Below are positions 28,678 to 39,981 of a stretch of DNA of 64,000 nucleotides, in pieces. The translations under genes and the position numbers were made by a program. The notes below the pieces were generated by a model. That model was not told the origin of the DNA and ran no database searches. It saw nothing but the letters and a program-made list of their open reading frames with translations. Within the stretch, counting starts at the first letter, position 1. Every line of letters begins with the position of its first letter. The stretch spans positions 27,462-91,461 of the forward strand of contig VZRN01003162.1 of NCBI GenBank assembly GCA_013397935.1, in the 5' to 3' direction. This DNA comes from Dasyornis broadbenti (taxonomy: Eukaryota > Chordata > Aves > Passeriformes > Dasyornithidae).

Positions 28678-28992
28678 TAAGGAGAGGTTATTTCAGCTCA
28701 GGATGAGAAAGAAGTTAGCCTGCTAGATCCTTAAAACTGCTTTCAAGGACTTTTATTTGCTAGAGAACAAGGAATGTGGGATAGGATAGGAGTGGGTGTT
28801 TCACATCTTAAAGTTCTGGAAAGTGTGTTTGACAGATTACAAACATGTGAAAAGTACAACCCCGAAGCAGTTTGGTGGGAGGCAAGAGAATTCTCTCAGG
28901 CAGTAAAGAGAGTTTGTTAAAGTTAGTGGCTCCAATTGCTAATCTGTGCTGATTTCCATGGAGAAGCTGCAGTGAATCCTTCAGAAACCGTC

Positions 28993-29134
28993 ACACATAG
29001 AATCACACAGAATATGCTGAGCTGGAAGGGACTCACAAGGATCACTGAGTCCAGCTCCTGGCCCTGCACATCACCTCCCCAAAAATCACACCATGTGCCC
29101 AAGAATATTGTCCAAAAGCTTCTTGAACTCTGTC
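28993..29134 (-). other. CR1 3' untranslated region and octamer tail
   Basis: On the minus strand this is the part after the ORF2 stop: 'cacatggtgtgat', 'gccaggagctggactc', 'gatccttgtgag', 'attctgtgtgattctatg'. CR1 reverse transcriptase is thought to recognise this conserved 3' end during target-primed insertion. It closely matches the tails at 1-120 and 18,402. Confidence 0.85.
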
Positions 29135-29312
29135 AGGCTTGGTGCTGTGACCACTTCCCTGCGGAGCTGTTCCAGTGCCCAACCACCCTCTGGGTGAAAA
29201 ACCTTTCTCTAATGCCCAACCTAAACCTCCGCTGACACACCTTCAGGCCATTCCCTTGGATCCTGTTACTGGTCACCACAGAGAAGAGATCAGAGTCCCC
29301 CCTCCTTTTCCC
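29135..29312 (-). pseudogene. CR1 ORF2 C-terminal remnant
   Basis: A minus-strand open stretch encoding the conserved end of CR1 ORF2. It runs LFSVVTSNR, then a glycine/asparagine word (GNGLK), an arginine/phenylalanine-rich run (RRFRLGIRERFFTQR), and ends near VVGHWNSS before a frame break. In intact ORF2 this lies downstream of the reverse transcriptase. Here it is joined almost directly to the endonuclease C-terminal region, which shows the deletion. Confidence 0.85.
29298..29312 (-). other. Internal deletion junction in CR1 ORF2
   Basis: On the minus strand the linker that follows the endonuclease (words AIPKCQKS near 29,320-29,345) passes within about 30 bases into ORF2 C-terminal sequence (DLFSVVTS near 29,280). 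In the family these are separated by the full reverse transcriptase, on the order of 1.6 kb. Whether the loss occurred during reverse transcription or later by genomic deletion cannot be told from one copy. Confidence 0.75.
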
Positions 29313-29329
29313 TATTTGACTTCTGACAT

Positions 29330-30190
29330 TTGGGAATTGCCTGCTCCTGGGCCCTGAGTAGGTGATGTTCAAAAAGTGACCAGCACTGATGGACCCCTGC
29401 AACAGAAAAAAAAATTCCAGGAGACCTTTCTTACTAGTTCCCTGAGTAGCCCGATGTCTGCTCTCCTCATATCCAGAGTTGAGGTTTTGGCACTTTTCCT
29501 CCTGTTAACAGAGATTTTAAACTCAATCATATTGTGGTCACTGTGGCCAAGAGGGCTGCCAGTCTCCACTTGCTCACAAGATCCACCCTGTTGACAATTA
29601 GGAGATCAACGAGGGCATCTTTCCAAGCTGGGTCCCTTAGAAACTGTTCCACAATGTTGTCATTCAGGTTCTTCAGGAATCTTCTGGCCTGGGTTGTACC
29701 AGCTGTGTGACGCTCCCAGTCAATTTCTGGCAAGCTGAAGTCCCCCATAAGGACAAGGGCAGTTGATTTGCAAGTGTCCCTTGGTTCCTCAAAGAATAAC
29801 TCGTCAGTGTCATTGTCCTGGCCAGGAGGTCTGTAGCAGACTCTCATGACATGAGAGACAACTGCATTATTTGTTTGTGCCTTGATTCTCATCCAGAGGC
29901 TCTCAACTGTGCCATTGCCAGCTGTGAGCTCCATACTTTCTATCCCTTCTATCACAATCAGTGCCACTCCCCACCTCTCCTGCCGTGCCTGTCCCTCCTG
30001 AAGAGCCTCTAACCATCCAACAGGGCACTGCAGTCACAGGACTCATCCCACCAGCTTTCACTTGTGCCAATGATGTCAAATCTCTGGCACCGGGCCAAAG
30101 CCTTGAGTTCCCCTTGTTTGCCCCTGCTGGGTGCTTTAGTACAGAGACATTTCAGGTGTGGTACGTTGTAGCCAACACCTCCTGAGGCAG
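29330..30190 (-). pseudogene. CR1 ORF2 endonuclease domain, decayed
   Basis: Encodes the apurinic/apyrimidinic-type endonuclease that nicks target DNA in CR1 retrotransposition. Visible blocks in minus-strand order are SESWWDES (30,064-30,041), which carries the catalytic glutamate; VESLWMRI; YRPPGQDNDTDELFF; VLMGDFSLPEIDW (around 29,745); DALVDLLIVNRVDLVS; and GHSDHNMIEF (around 29,540), which carries the catalytic Asp-His pair. The family motif GDFN here reads GDFS (codon at 29,734-29,736), so a catalytic-site asparagine is lost. A stop and frame breaks near 30,010 and 29,560-29,570 split the domain. The longest unbroken piece is 29,527-29,967. It is non-functional. Confidence 0.88.
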
Positions 30191-30252
30191 ATTGAGTGAT
30201 TCATTAGAGCTTCCTTCCTCAAGTTTTAACACACCGTCCCGTGGCTCTTCAC

Positions 30253-30352
30253 TGGCCAGCCTGGGTTTGTCCATTTCCCCCTTCCAGGCTCATTTAAAGC
30301 TCTGGCCAGCCTGGGTTTGTCCCTTTTTGCCTTCCAGGATACTTTAAAGCTC
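30253..30352 (-). repeat. 50-bp tandem duplication in the CR1 inter-ORF spacer
   Basis: Two head-to-tail copies, 30,253-30,302 and 30,303-30,352, start with 'tggccagcctgggtttgtcc' and end with 'tttaaagctc', followed by a few bases of a third unit. The two copies differ at several positions, so the duplication is not recent. It lies between ORF1 and ORF2. Confidence 0.85.
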
Positions 30353-30399
30353 TGCCAATAAGCCCTGCTAGCTCCTATGTTAGAGCTCTTTTTCCTCTC

Positions 30400-31150
30400 T
30401 GATATCAGTGCATCCTATCAGGTGCCGGTAGACCAGGTGTTGAGTAGATCATCCCATGGTCAACGATCCAAAATTGTTTCTGCCAACACCAAACTTGGAG
30501 CCATACACTGACCTGATGGATCTTCTTATTTGTATAAAATTGTTCCTTGTTACCAGAAGAGAGGAAATCATTACCTGTGCTCCTGAGCCCTCTACCAATC
30601 ATCCCAGGGCCCTGAATTCTCTTTTGATTGCCCTCGGACTTCTCTTTGTTATTTCACTGCTGCCACTTTAAACAACAAATAGAGGATAATTGTCAGAGGG
30701 CCTTACTAAACTGGAGAGCTTTCCAGTAATGTCCCTTATCCGAGATCCTGGAGACAGCAGACTTCTGTGGGTTGGGTCCGGTCTGCATATCAGGCCCTCC
30801 ACTCCCCTTAGAAGTGAGTCTCCCATTACAACCACCCTTCTTTTCCACTCCTCTTAATAGAGAAGCTCATGATGTGTGGTGCAGATGATGTCATTTTAGG
30901 AGGCCCCACTATCCCTGAAGGATCTTTGCCCATCTCCTCAGTTGTCTGGCCTTCTAGTTGCAGAACCTCACACCTGTTGTAGAAGGTTCCAGTCCTACTT
31001 GTCAAATTCTCAGAAGGAAGAGGAACCTCCTCCTAGTATATGTAGTGGGCAGCTTCCAGCCTTCATCTTTAACAGATCCTTGGCTAACAGTCCTTTGACT
31101 GATTACCCAGCGGGGCTCTGAGTTCACCTGCCTCTGCCTCTCCACTACAA
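30400..31150 (-). pseudogene. CR1 ORF1 with SGNH/GDSL esterase-like domain, decayed
   Basis: CR1 ORF1 encodes a nucleic-acid-binding protein fused to an esterase-like SGNH hydrolase. On the minus strand the nucleophile block reads VMGDSLLRG at 30,829-30,803, with the GDS serine intact. Downstream are CRPDP-like and CCLQDL-like words. The end reads VWLQVWCWQKQFW, DHGMIYSTPGLP and finally DRMH just before a stop (30,405-30,416), the family's Asp-x-x-His block. The upstream part (31,150-30,900) has family-like words such as CEVLQLEGQTTEEMGKD. Several stops and frame changes interrupt it. Both ends of the SGNH catalytic set remain readable despite the decay. Confidence 0.8.
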
Positions 31151-31270
31151 TGACGTTTCGAGACTCCTGAGAGTGTTGAGATGGTAGTGTCTCTGGAAAT
31201 AATGGCTCTATTCTTGCTCGTTCACTCCAAGACTACGTACGGAGGTGTCCTCAGCTACAGGTGCATGGAA

Positions 31271-34200
31271 CAAAATTCACCTACAAAGTCCTACAGTCTG
31301 AGAAGCACATAAAAGGTCGTATGTAAAAACTGTGCAAGTCCCCTATGCAGATCCTCAGCTCCACAACGAGATCCCTCTTGAGATTATTCGTAGTGCAGAG
31401 AAATGGAAAGTGATTTTAAAAAAGACCACACTAAATCTAAAAGAACAAGCGTCCCCACTTTTGAGAGGTTAACAACATGGTAAATGTGTTTAAAAGGATG
31501 GTTCTGTCTAAGGGATGTGGCATTTTACTGATGTGGTCAGACTACCCATGGGTTTTCTAAAAACCTGTGGAAATGAGGTGCATAGACCTGGGGGCAACTT
31601 ATCTTTTCCTGGAATAAATCTCCTCTTAAATTTCCAAGGACTCAGTTTTTCAACATTTTCTCTGAAACACTGATAAGTTTTTTAAGAAGAAATTGGGAAG
31701 TGAAGAATAAGAACTGTATGAAAATGGCTTTTCTTTCTGCTTCCTAGAAAATAGCATGAAAGAATTCTTTTTTATTAGACTTTAATAATACGTGTCTAGC
31801 CTTTCAGTTTATGATTAGCCATGTTTTGTTCACCCTGATGAATTGATTTACAACATTCACACTTTATACTTAGTATTCAGCAAAAAGAAAATTTAGTTTA
31901 TACTCCTTTATAATATTAATATGAAAGATTATTTTTTGAGATTTGAAAACATCCAGAATTTATAAGTCTTATAAAATTGGAAAAATATTTTTTAAAGTTA
32001 TAAGAATTTACAAGTTTTTTTATTTAAAGAGTGTTGCTTTCCTTGTTTTCTGCTTTGTAATAACAAAAAAGAATAGTGACTTCATCCTCCAAACACTTTT
32101 TTTCCAACCTGATCCTTTTTAGGAGCAAAGATGTCAAAACACTTCTCGAAATAACATATAAGCCATCAGGAGCTCAAGAGAACCTGGTTGTTTCTAGCTG
32201 CCCAGAACAACACCTTTCAAAGCAAAATCGCCAGAGGCAGCCCTGCTCTGCATAGCAAACAGTCAGACTGGCAGGAAAAACCACTGCCTAATGCAAAAGA
32301 GCACAGGGAAGGACTCAGTAGAATGGGAATGAAGGGATTTTCACACACGTCTGCTGCGACACCCGTATCAGTTTGTACCAACCATATCTCAGTGACACCT
32401 AAAAGCACAAACTGGCAACTGAGAATGGAATCAAGTTTGTAAAGACCTGGTGTTCACACTTTCTTGTTTTTCAAGGGAGAGGTGCAACACAGAACTCAAC
32501 ACAGAACAAAGAATTATTGACCTGTTTTGTATATATTCTCCTTAAATTTCTGCTAGTGGGGTAAGACAAATATGGATGAACTCACACCAGAAAGAAGACA
32601 TCAAATTAAAACAGAAAGCCTTAATGTCTTTTTCTCGTTTTTAATAACTAATAATCTATTTTCCCCTCCAGAGAATCAAAGGCACAGAATGAGAGACCAC
32701 AGACGTTTTTTAAGCATTTCCCAGAGGACCATTTCCATGCTGGTCAGATGATGGAGTCTGTTCAAGGGTGCTGTACCTAGAAGGATGATAATGTTACACT
32801 GAAAGTCGCTGGGACCATTTGTTTTGTTCCATGACTTCCCAGTGCCACAAACTGCCAGGGCATCTAGGGCAAGGAGAAGTTTGCTGAAGAGTTACCCTGG
32901 CCATGTTGGAGTGTAGCTGAACAGAGAAAATTGAGAGAATAATCTTTGATTTGATCCACAAACACTGCTCTTTCAGGAGGTGATTTGTGGGGGGTGGTAA
33001 ATAATGCAAAAGTGTATTTCATAGAGGAACTCATTCACATAGCCACAGCTAACTTTTAAGCTTGAAGGTGATGGAAAAGCACCCATTATTAGGAAAGTTG
33101 AAAATAATGCATTTATTTTCTTCCCTTTGGCAGAGAATTAGATTAATTTCTGTATCTGGGTTTGGATGAAGTGTTCCTGCCCTTTGTTCAGCCCAGCAAT
33201 AACTTCAAAGCATTCTGAATATTTGGCTAAGTACAACAGTATTTTGTGTCATAAATCATGGATCACATTAGCTGGGCCATTTATGAACTCAGTAAGTAAT
33301 GACAAATGGAAACCTAAATTTGGCTTTCAGTTGCACAGATGTAAATCTATTGTAGCTCTGAAATCTACAGAACATCCATTATGAAAAGAAACTTTATTTT
33401 CAATATTCCCAGAAGACATGAAAATCAAATGACTGCTTCCAGATCACTAAAACCAGCATATAATTTCAGATAAAAGCTTAAAAAATTCAGAGATTTTGTT
33501 GAAAAGAAACATGTTTTCTAAATTTGTGTATTCCAATAAATGTCATAGTTAAATGGTGGCAAATGTTCCAATTAGCAAATCTTAAACCTGAAGAGGCCAG
33601 AAAAGGGAATAAATATTGTTTTGGGCATATTCTGAAAGCAGTTTGTGTGGATGTACCAATACCTCCTAATTCTTGGCTCAGGTCTCACAGGAAGGCTTTG
33701 GTCCATTTTTTAGCTGTGTTGCATCCTATTGGAAGAAAAAAAACATCCCAACCTCATCGGAGAGGATGCTGTAGCTGATGCTCTAGCCAACTGAAGATTC
33801 AGTTCTGGGCGTGCATTTTTCCTTGTTTTCCTGTAGCAATAAGTATGGTGCTGCTCTTTAATGGGGACCTGATTATTATACTGATAGTTGGCACTTGTAG
33901 AAGGGGAGACTAAAGAGAATTAAAATGAGATGGACAAGAAGGTGGTGGTGTTCTACGTAAACAAGAAAGGATGGAAAGACAAGATCTCCCTCATCCCTTG
34001 GTCCCGAGGTGCCAGAATTATGGCAGCTTTTGTGCTCTGTGACCAGGGCAGGAGTGCTAACTATGTCTGGTCTTTCTCCAAGCACAGGTGCAGAGCTGAC
34101 AGAATCTGGCATTTTAAAATTATGTCTGAGGCTTGACAGAAGTTTCTTCATGAGTGTCTGTCTGCATCGGTCTTGAAGAACAGTCCTGCTTGGAGGAGCA

Positions 34201-36360
34201 GTCTGGAGTGTCTCCTCACTTGAATGCACCAAACACACAACTGGCAAAAGAACAGTGGCGGAGAAAAGGAGCAACAGTTGGAAGCCAAATGTGTCAGATG
34301 TTACCTTGATGTAAAATAAGCCTGTGCAGAGATATGTATCAAGGATTTGTAGAGCTTTTGGGATGAATGTGGAACATGGATATTTCAACATCCTTCAAAT
34401 GTGGATCGGAGTTCCTGTTGCCTAATCCTCAAGGACTGGCAGCGTAAAGCTGCAGGTGCCCAGAAATAGCTCTTTACTAAGAGGTCCGCAAAGCCTGCTC
34501 TTGTACTGAGCAGCTCTGAGTGAAGAGGCAACATTGGACTATTCTGATTCACTACATCTTCTAAGCTTATGCACGTTCTTCCTTTGGTGTGTGGATGTGA
34601 GAGGAGGTGCCTCCACTTGCTGCATGCATAGATAGGGATGAAGCTGTCAAAATCCATGTGTAAGAGCAAAGCTGCTCCGCTTCAGCGATACTTGGCTCCA
34701 CAGCAGAGGAAAAGTGGAGAGGCATTTGAGTTATGCCTACTGCTAATCTGTATTAGCAAAAAAGCAGTGGAAGCTATTTTCATTATCCTTTGCTTTTGTT
34801 CTGCTAATCCTTCACTAGTCAGAAAAAAAGAAGTATTTTGAAGGCTTAAATTTATTCGCATTTGTTCTGCAGATTTGCAAGCAGTGAGGAGCTCGTACTT
34901 AGAATATTCTGTACCCAGGTGATGTGTAGATCATCTATAAAAGAACACCTTACTGACTGCATGAATTCCTATTTACTATGGTTGGTGGAACTGCTTACCT
35001 GTGTTTCCTCTTCTGCCACTAGATTATATGGAAAGAGAATAATTTCTCAGTCAGTCAGAACTTTTTATATTGGAATTGAACAACAATGCAGCCTCTCACT
35101 TGTCAAATTCCTTATGTAAACTGGTAGCAATAATAGAAAAAGATACTTAACATTTACATCCTCCTGGCATTTGTCTTCTACAGAGCCCAACTCACAAATC
35201 AGCTTCAGTTTGTTCAGCTGCAAATACAAGATTAATGATTTGCTCAAAAACAACATGAATAATCATATCATTTTCCCCTGCATTTTCATCATTACCATTA
35301 ATCATCTGACATACTTCCTTTTATAGATGGTTTCAGAAGTCTATTCAACTTGATCCTAATGTAGTGATACAAAGTAATATTGGGCCAAAATTTTCAAGTT
35401 CAAAACAAAATCCACAAACTTTCAGACATATCTGCATTTCAGACATACCTGCACTGTGTATCCTGGCTGGAAATAACTAGAACGTCCCAGATGTTTTTGA
35501 TAATGTGTGAGGAACAAACTGAGCAGACACAGCCAAAAGATAAACTGAAAGATTTTACAAAGCTAAAAGAGTACATGAGATTTAGAGAACTTGTATCTCT
35601 ACATTTCATCGGAATGTTTTGATCCAGTAGAATTTGAATTCTGCTGGCAATTCTCTCAGAACTTCATAAAAAAATCCATATTGTCATATCAGTAAAATAT
35701 CTGACACAAATATCTGAATTTAGAGATGTTTACTGAATCGGTACCAGAAAAATCTTCTTACTGAATCACATGGTGACAGTTATTTGTAGCAGAAAAGGAA
35801 AATGAGTTTTAATACACAGAAAAAGGGAAAGCTGAGCCAAAAAGGGGAATGGAGGAATGAAATAATAGAATAGCAGTTGACTGTGACACAGATGGGTTAT
35901 GAGCTCAGCTTTGACTGGTCTTACAAGTTTTAAAAAAAAAGTCCTTTCCCCCAGCTTTCTCCTGTTCAAACTGATTCATCACACTATTTATATTTTTTTG
36001 GCCTCAGATAAATTTTTTCTAAAGACTCCTTCAAAACATGTGAAGGAATGCCCTCTGGTGAGGTCTTGAATCACGTGGGGTTTTTTTTCTGGAAAAGGAT
36101 ATTGTGCCCTGCTGGCAGGCCTGCCTTCTTTCCTCAGGCTTTATTTCTCTGATACAAGAACTTGTTTGTTAGAAATTATCTTGTTTCTGCAATGACTAGG
36201 ATAGTCTGACCCGCCTTTAGCTGCCAAGAAAGCCTTGTTCTCCATGAGCTAATGCAAGTCCATTCCAGAGGAATAGGCAATATGTTATGACATCCGTGTA
36301 TTTTGTATGCTCTCTAAGAATATCAAACCCTCATGGAAGCCTGTTCTAGCGTAACACATT
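31271..36360. other. AT-rich intergenic DNA, no proven gene
   Basis: About 5.1 kb after the 5' end of the large CR1. It contains the two minus-strand open frames at 33,876-34,669 described separately. Otherwise there are only short open frames and AT-rich DNA. No further mobile element is recognised. Confidence 0.5.
33876..34669 (-). other. Two adjoining open frames, longest ATG frame on the reverse strand; coding status unproven
   Basis: Minus strand. A 94-codon frame (34,669-34,385) is followed, with a 7-base overlap, by a 171-codon frame (34,391-33,876) that starts with a true ATG. The second has a hydrophobic run at about residues 37-57 (FQLLLLFSATVLLPVVCLV), compatible with one membrane segment, a serine/threonine-rich polar middle and a second hydrophobic stretch near its end. 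I recognise no domain in either. A donor-like AAG|GTAACA occurs near 34,310 inside the long frame. The block is GC-richer than its flanks, which lowers stop frequency. It may be chance, a decayed retroelement or a lineage-specific transcript. Confidence 0.15.
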
Positions 36361-36412
36361 TTCTAAATGAATTGAATGGAATGAATTGAATGTCTTTCTA
36401 AATGAATTGAAT
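36361..36412. repeat. Local repeat of aatgaattgaat
   Basis: The word ttctaaatgaattgaat occurs at 36,361-36,377 and again at 36,396-36,412, with a related gaatgaattgaat copy between them. It is a small imperfect tandem repeat in AT-rich DNA. Confidence 0.7.
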
Positions 36413-36524
36413 CCTTCTACCATTGTATAATAATTATCCTAGCTTCTCATATATGTATTTTGAATCGGGGGTACTATTTTGTTAAGCTGTTAGCTGACAT
36501 TTCGTGATTCTGTTCTTTTCCTGA

Positions 36525-36720
36525 TGCTTTCCAATTAAGTAATTTTCTCAATCTTCTTTGAACTTCCTCTTCCAGATCTGCACTACACTTTGATTAATCA
36601 CATCACTCCATTCACACTGTTTTTTTTTCAATCTTCTTTGCCAAAGGGTTACATGATGCCTTCCATTCCCATTTTTCTTTCTAGAAGTCATCATGCTTAG
36701 TTCATTTGTCACCATATTCT
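36525..36720. repeat. Possible old dispersed repeat, copy A
   Basis: It shares an ordered series of words with 45,459-45,640: gctttccaattaag / gctttccagttagg; tttgattaatca in both; then cattcccatttttcttt / cattctttttcttc followed by agtcat. The words keep the same order and similar spacing. Identity between them is low and both regions are pyrimidine-rich, so this may be composition rather than common descent. Confidence 0.25.
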
Positions 36721-38952
36721 TCTCATCTTTCCACCTGACAGCTTGAAAGATTTCCTCTGGTCATCTCCACTTCACCGATAATGGTGCTATTTGTATGTGT
36801 ATTCCTTTAGTTCTCTTGTCTCTATCAATAAGTTCTCCTTCAACTCCACTTCGATTCCTGCAATGTTATGATATGAGATTAAGGTTTTCTTTTTCCCCCC
36901 CCCGTGATTGCATTAGTATTGATCTTCTTTTCAATTTCTCCTTATTTATGTCGCCCCAAGTGAAGCTGCTATCACTACAACGTTCCTGTAGACACAGTGG
37001 GACAAGTTCAGGGTGGATATGAAGTGGAGCCAGATCTAAGACACGTAATTTCATACACTGAAAAGCTTTGCAAATGTAACCTGTGCAGAATCATGCCTAT
37101 TTAGATCTGCTTATTCTCACGGTTATGTCTTTTAAAGTAACACTGTACTATAAGGATTTTTCATCATTATTTAGCAATTCCCTCAGGAATTGTCACCCCC
37201 CCAACTAGGTGAAATGCTTATTGCATAAATGCATACTGAATGCTATATTTCACACTAAAATGAGCAATTAAGACACAAAATTCTACAGTAGGTTCTGTTT
37301 CTGTCTCTCCTGCTGTTCTAGTAGATGACACAGGAGAGAAACATGGCAAAATTCCTATGGTTTTCCCTTCACGACTTTGGTATCACCTGGAAGCGGAGGT
37401 TTTTCAGAATGAACATTATCATCCTGTCTGAAGAAAGCTTTAGAATTTGAAGAAAAAATGATGTGGTGTTTGGATTTCCCCTGTCTGGACATAAGGTTTG
37501 TTTTTTTTTTTTAATTTGGAAAAGGGTCAGTATTTTTATTGTCTTTTGTTTCTGAATTAGGTAATGTAATTTAGAAGCTGTTAGAGTGAGTGATTGACTG
37601 CGTGGTTTAGGTCAGGATTGTAAATACATGTCAGGGAACCAGTTAATAAATGAGTTAAGTTCTGGTAAATTAGCAAGAGAGACAACCGTGTGTTCTCTTT
37701 TAACAGTGTGAGTTTCTATGCTGTTTGATAAGTATTACCCCTATCTGCATGATGGTAAAGGACCTATTTTACTTTTAAGTGGTCACTAACAACTCGTTGC
37801 AAGTAAAATACATTTTCTGAGACCTGTGCCTTGATAAAAAAACCTGTTCTTTCTGTGAAAATAAAGTAGTTGACTCACATACAATTAAGGAAACTAATTT
37901 AAATTTTAAATCTGCTTAGTGGAGAGAAGAATGTGTTTTGAAGCTAGTTTCATAATTTGGAACTAGCTAGAGTATCTGTTCTTTTGCAGATAAAGGGCAA
38001 GTGAAGTCTGGATCAAAATTACATCAGCCATTATTTTATATCTCTGTTGTTGGTATCCTTGCACGTATCCTAATCACTTCTGTCTAAATTTTTGAAGACT
38101 GAAACTGACTTGGTGGGAAATATTTTATTCATACTTTAGGATTTAATTTGTTGCTTGCCATTTGTTTTGCTTTCTTCTTCCTGCTGACCTTAATCAGCTC
38201 TTTTGAAAATGTATATTGTGAAATATGAAATTAGTTAGAAATTACTCTACAAAGTGGAACTTCTACAAAGTGCCTACACTTTGGAAGAAAATGCTACTGA
38301 CACACTTATTTTCCCTTCTTCTGCACTGCTTCCTTCCTCTCTGCATTAACTCTGTAAATGGAGTTATGCAAAAGTCATAGCAAATACTGCATTTAAAAAC
38401 TTCTCCTTCATGCAACCCAAGAAGCACTGCAGACGTAAGCACCACATGCACATCACAGTAGTTTTTTACTCTTGAAGGGTCAGTACAAGCCTCTTCTATG
38501 AATTCTTGTCCATTACAATTAAGGAGTGCCTAAAATTTTTCTTGTGGGCTCTCTAAACACCCTTGCTCTTAGGCTAGGGATCTTTGCTGCATAAATATAG
38601 TTTGGTTAGTGATGTCTAGACTAGATTTAAAACTGCACAGCTGCTAGTAATGAAGAAAACTTTGGCAGCGCCTTTGTCATTCCCTTTAATAAGTTCTGAG
38701 GATTTTTAATCACCATACTGCTGATTTCTGGGTAGACAAAGTAATAGAAATTAGCTAAATCTTTTATAGTCCTTGTATATACCCACTGGTTTCAAAGCCC
38801 TGGCACAAATAGTTCCACACCTACAATATCAAGATGAATTATTAGAACTAGTCTTGGCCATGAAATCAGTTGTGAAATCCTCCATAAAATGCCATAAACT
38901 CTCTCTGTCTCAATTCTTCCAGTGTAAAATGAAATGTTTAGTGCTTTCTAAT

Positions 38953-39012
38953 CGTGTGTATATATATGTGGGTATATATATATATGTATGTTTATAATAT
39001 ACACACACACAC
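38953..39012. repeat. Compound TG/TA/AC microsatellite
   Basis: Alternating gtgtgtatatatat, gtatatatatatatgtatg and acacacacacac tracts over 60 bases. It is purine-pyrimidine alternating DNA of the kind that changes length rapidly. Confidence 0.9.
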
Positions 39013-39981
39013 GCTCACAAGGTCCCCCAAGGTCCCTAATGTTGTAAAGAGGATAGTAAAGTTCTTAAATATTTAACACTCATGAATAAACATGAAATTC
39101 ATTTCACTCAGTGACTGCCTTCCAAAACTTTAAGCATCTAGGATCTCACAACAAGTAAGAGAGAAAGTCTTCCCTGCCCTGGACACCTATCAGCAGATGA
39201 AATGAACTTCTCTAAGGTGTACATGTCTCCCTAGGGATGACAGAAATTACAAGATTAAACTGCAATTCCTACTTTTAGAGGGTATACTTGATTCATGTTC
39301 ATATTTTAAATTGAAAACTCTATCATGACTGTAAGCAGAAAATGCTGAGTTTTACTTCTACATGAACCTGGCATCATCAGAGATGATGATATACTGGGAT
39401 ACAACCCTATAAGAAATTTCTAAATGCATAGATTTTGTAAACATGGAGAGGAAAAGTATTTTTACAAACCGAATTTATAGGAAAGAAATGCACCCAGTGA
39501 AGTTCATTTTTTCTTCAGTTCTTGGTTTTTCTCTGTTTTGATGTTTTCTGGGGTGTGATAGCAGACCAGAGAAACCTTGCTAAATATTTTGTTACTAAAA
39601 ACACTTAAATTCATGGTGATGGAATCCCTAAGTATCCTGCCAAATCTAGAGAGGAGACAAGTCTGTTCTCTGCACCCTTTTACCATCTTTCCCCAATAAA
39701 GACTGAGAATCTTACAGGGTTTCCAGTCTCAAAAATTCCCAAGAGGTCTGTAGCAGCTATGCTCAGCGACTGCTGGTGGTATCTGGGTGGTGGAAAATGC
39801 TCATGCAGAGGAGGTTTAAGCATAAAAGAAACTCCTGTCTGGATTGAGAGTTGCCTTCTCTTTACTACCTGAGACTCTGAGCTTTGCTCTGCACTGTTTT
39901 ATTTCCATCTTAATGCAGAATCAGTAGGAAATCCTGACTGGGGCACTCTGAGGCTGAGGTAGCCATTAGCGAGCAGCTGTG

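Larger units (their letters stand above)
18881..28992. other. AT-rich intergenic DNA, no gene seen
   Basis: About 10.1 kb with no recognisable gene or transposon. It contains long homopolymers (22,296-22,310 A; 26,614-26,627 T), a perfect 11-bp inverted repeat at 28,639-28,677 and an isolated CRE-like word TGACGTCG near 21,011. Open frames at 24,665-25,190 and 27,248-27,752 lie in GC-richer patches, lack domains, and the one checked opens with TTG. Confidence 0.55.
28993..31270 (-). mobile_element. CR1 LINE, long copy with internal deletion of the reverse transcriptase
   Basis: Reverse-strand CR1 of about 2.3 kb. From 5' (right) to 3' (left) it holds ORF1 with an SGNH/GDSL-type esterase (about 31,150-30,400), an inter-ORF spacer with a 50-bp tandem duplication (30,352-30,253), the ORF2 apurinic-type endonuclease (about 30,190-29,330), an abrupt junction near 29,300-29,312, the ORF2 C-terminal tail (about 29,310-29,135), and the 3' untranslated region ending in the octamer repeat at 28,993. 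An intact avian CR1 is about 4.5 kb, and the missing part corresponds to the entire reverse transcriptase. The reading frames contain stops and frameshifts, so the copy is dead. Most CR1 copies are short 3' fragments, so keeping ORF1 is unusual. The 5' limit is uncertain: similarity to known CR1 coding sequence fades between about 31,150 and 31,270. Confidence 0.9.

Noticed and set aside
29961..30185. 74-codon plus-strand open frame with proline-rich start
   Set aside because: It is antisense to the CR1 ORF2 endonuclease N-terminus.
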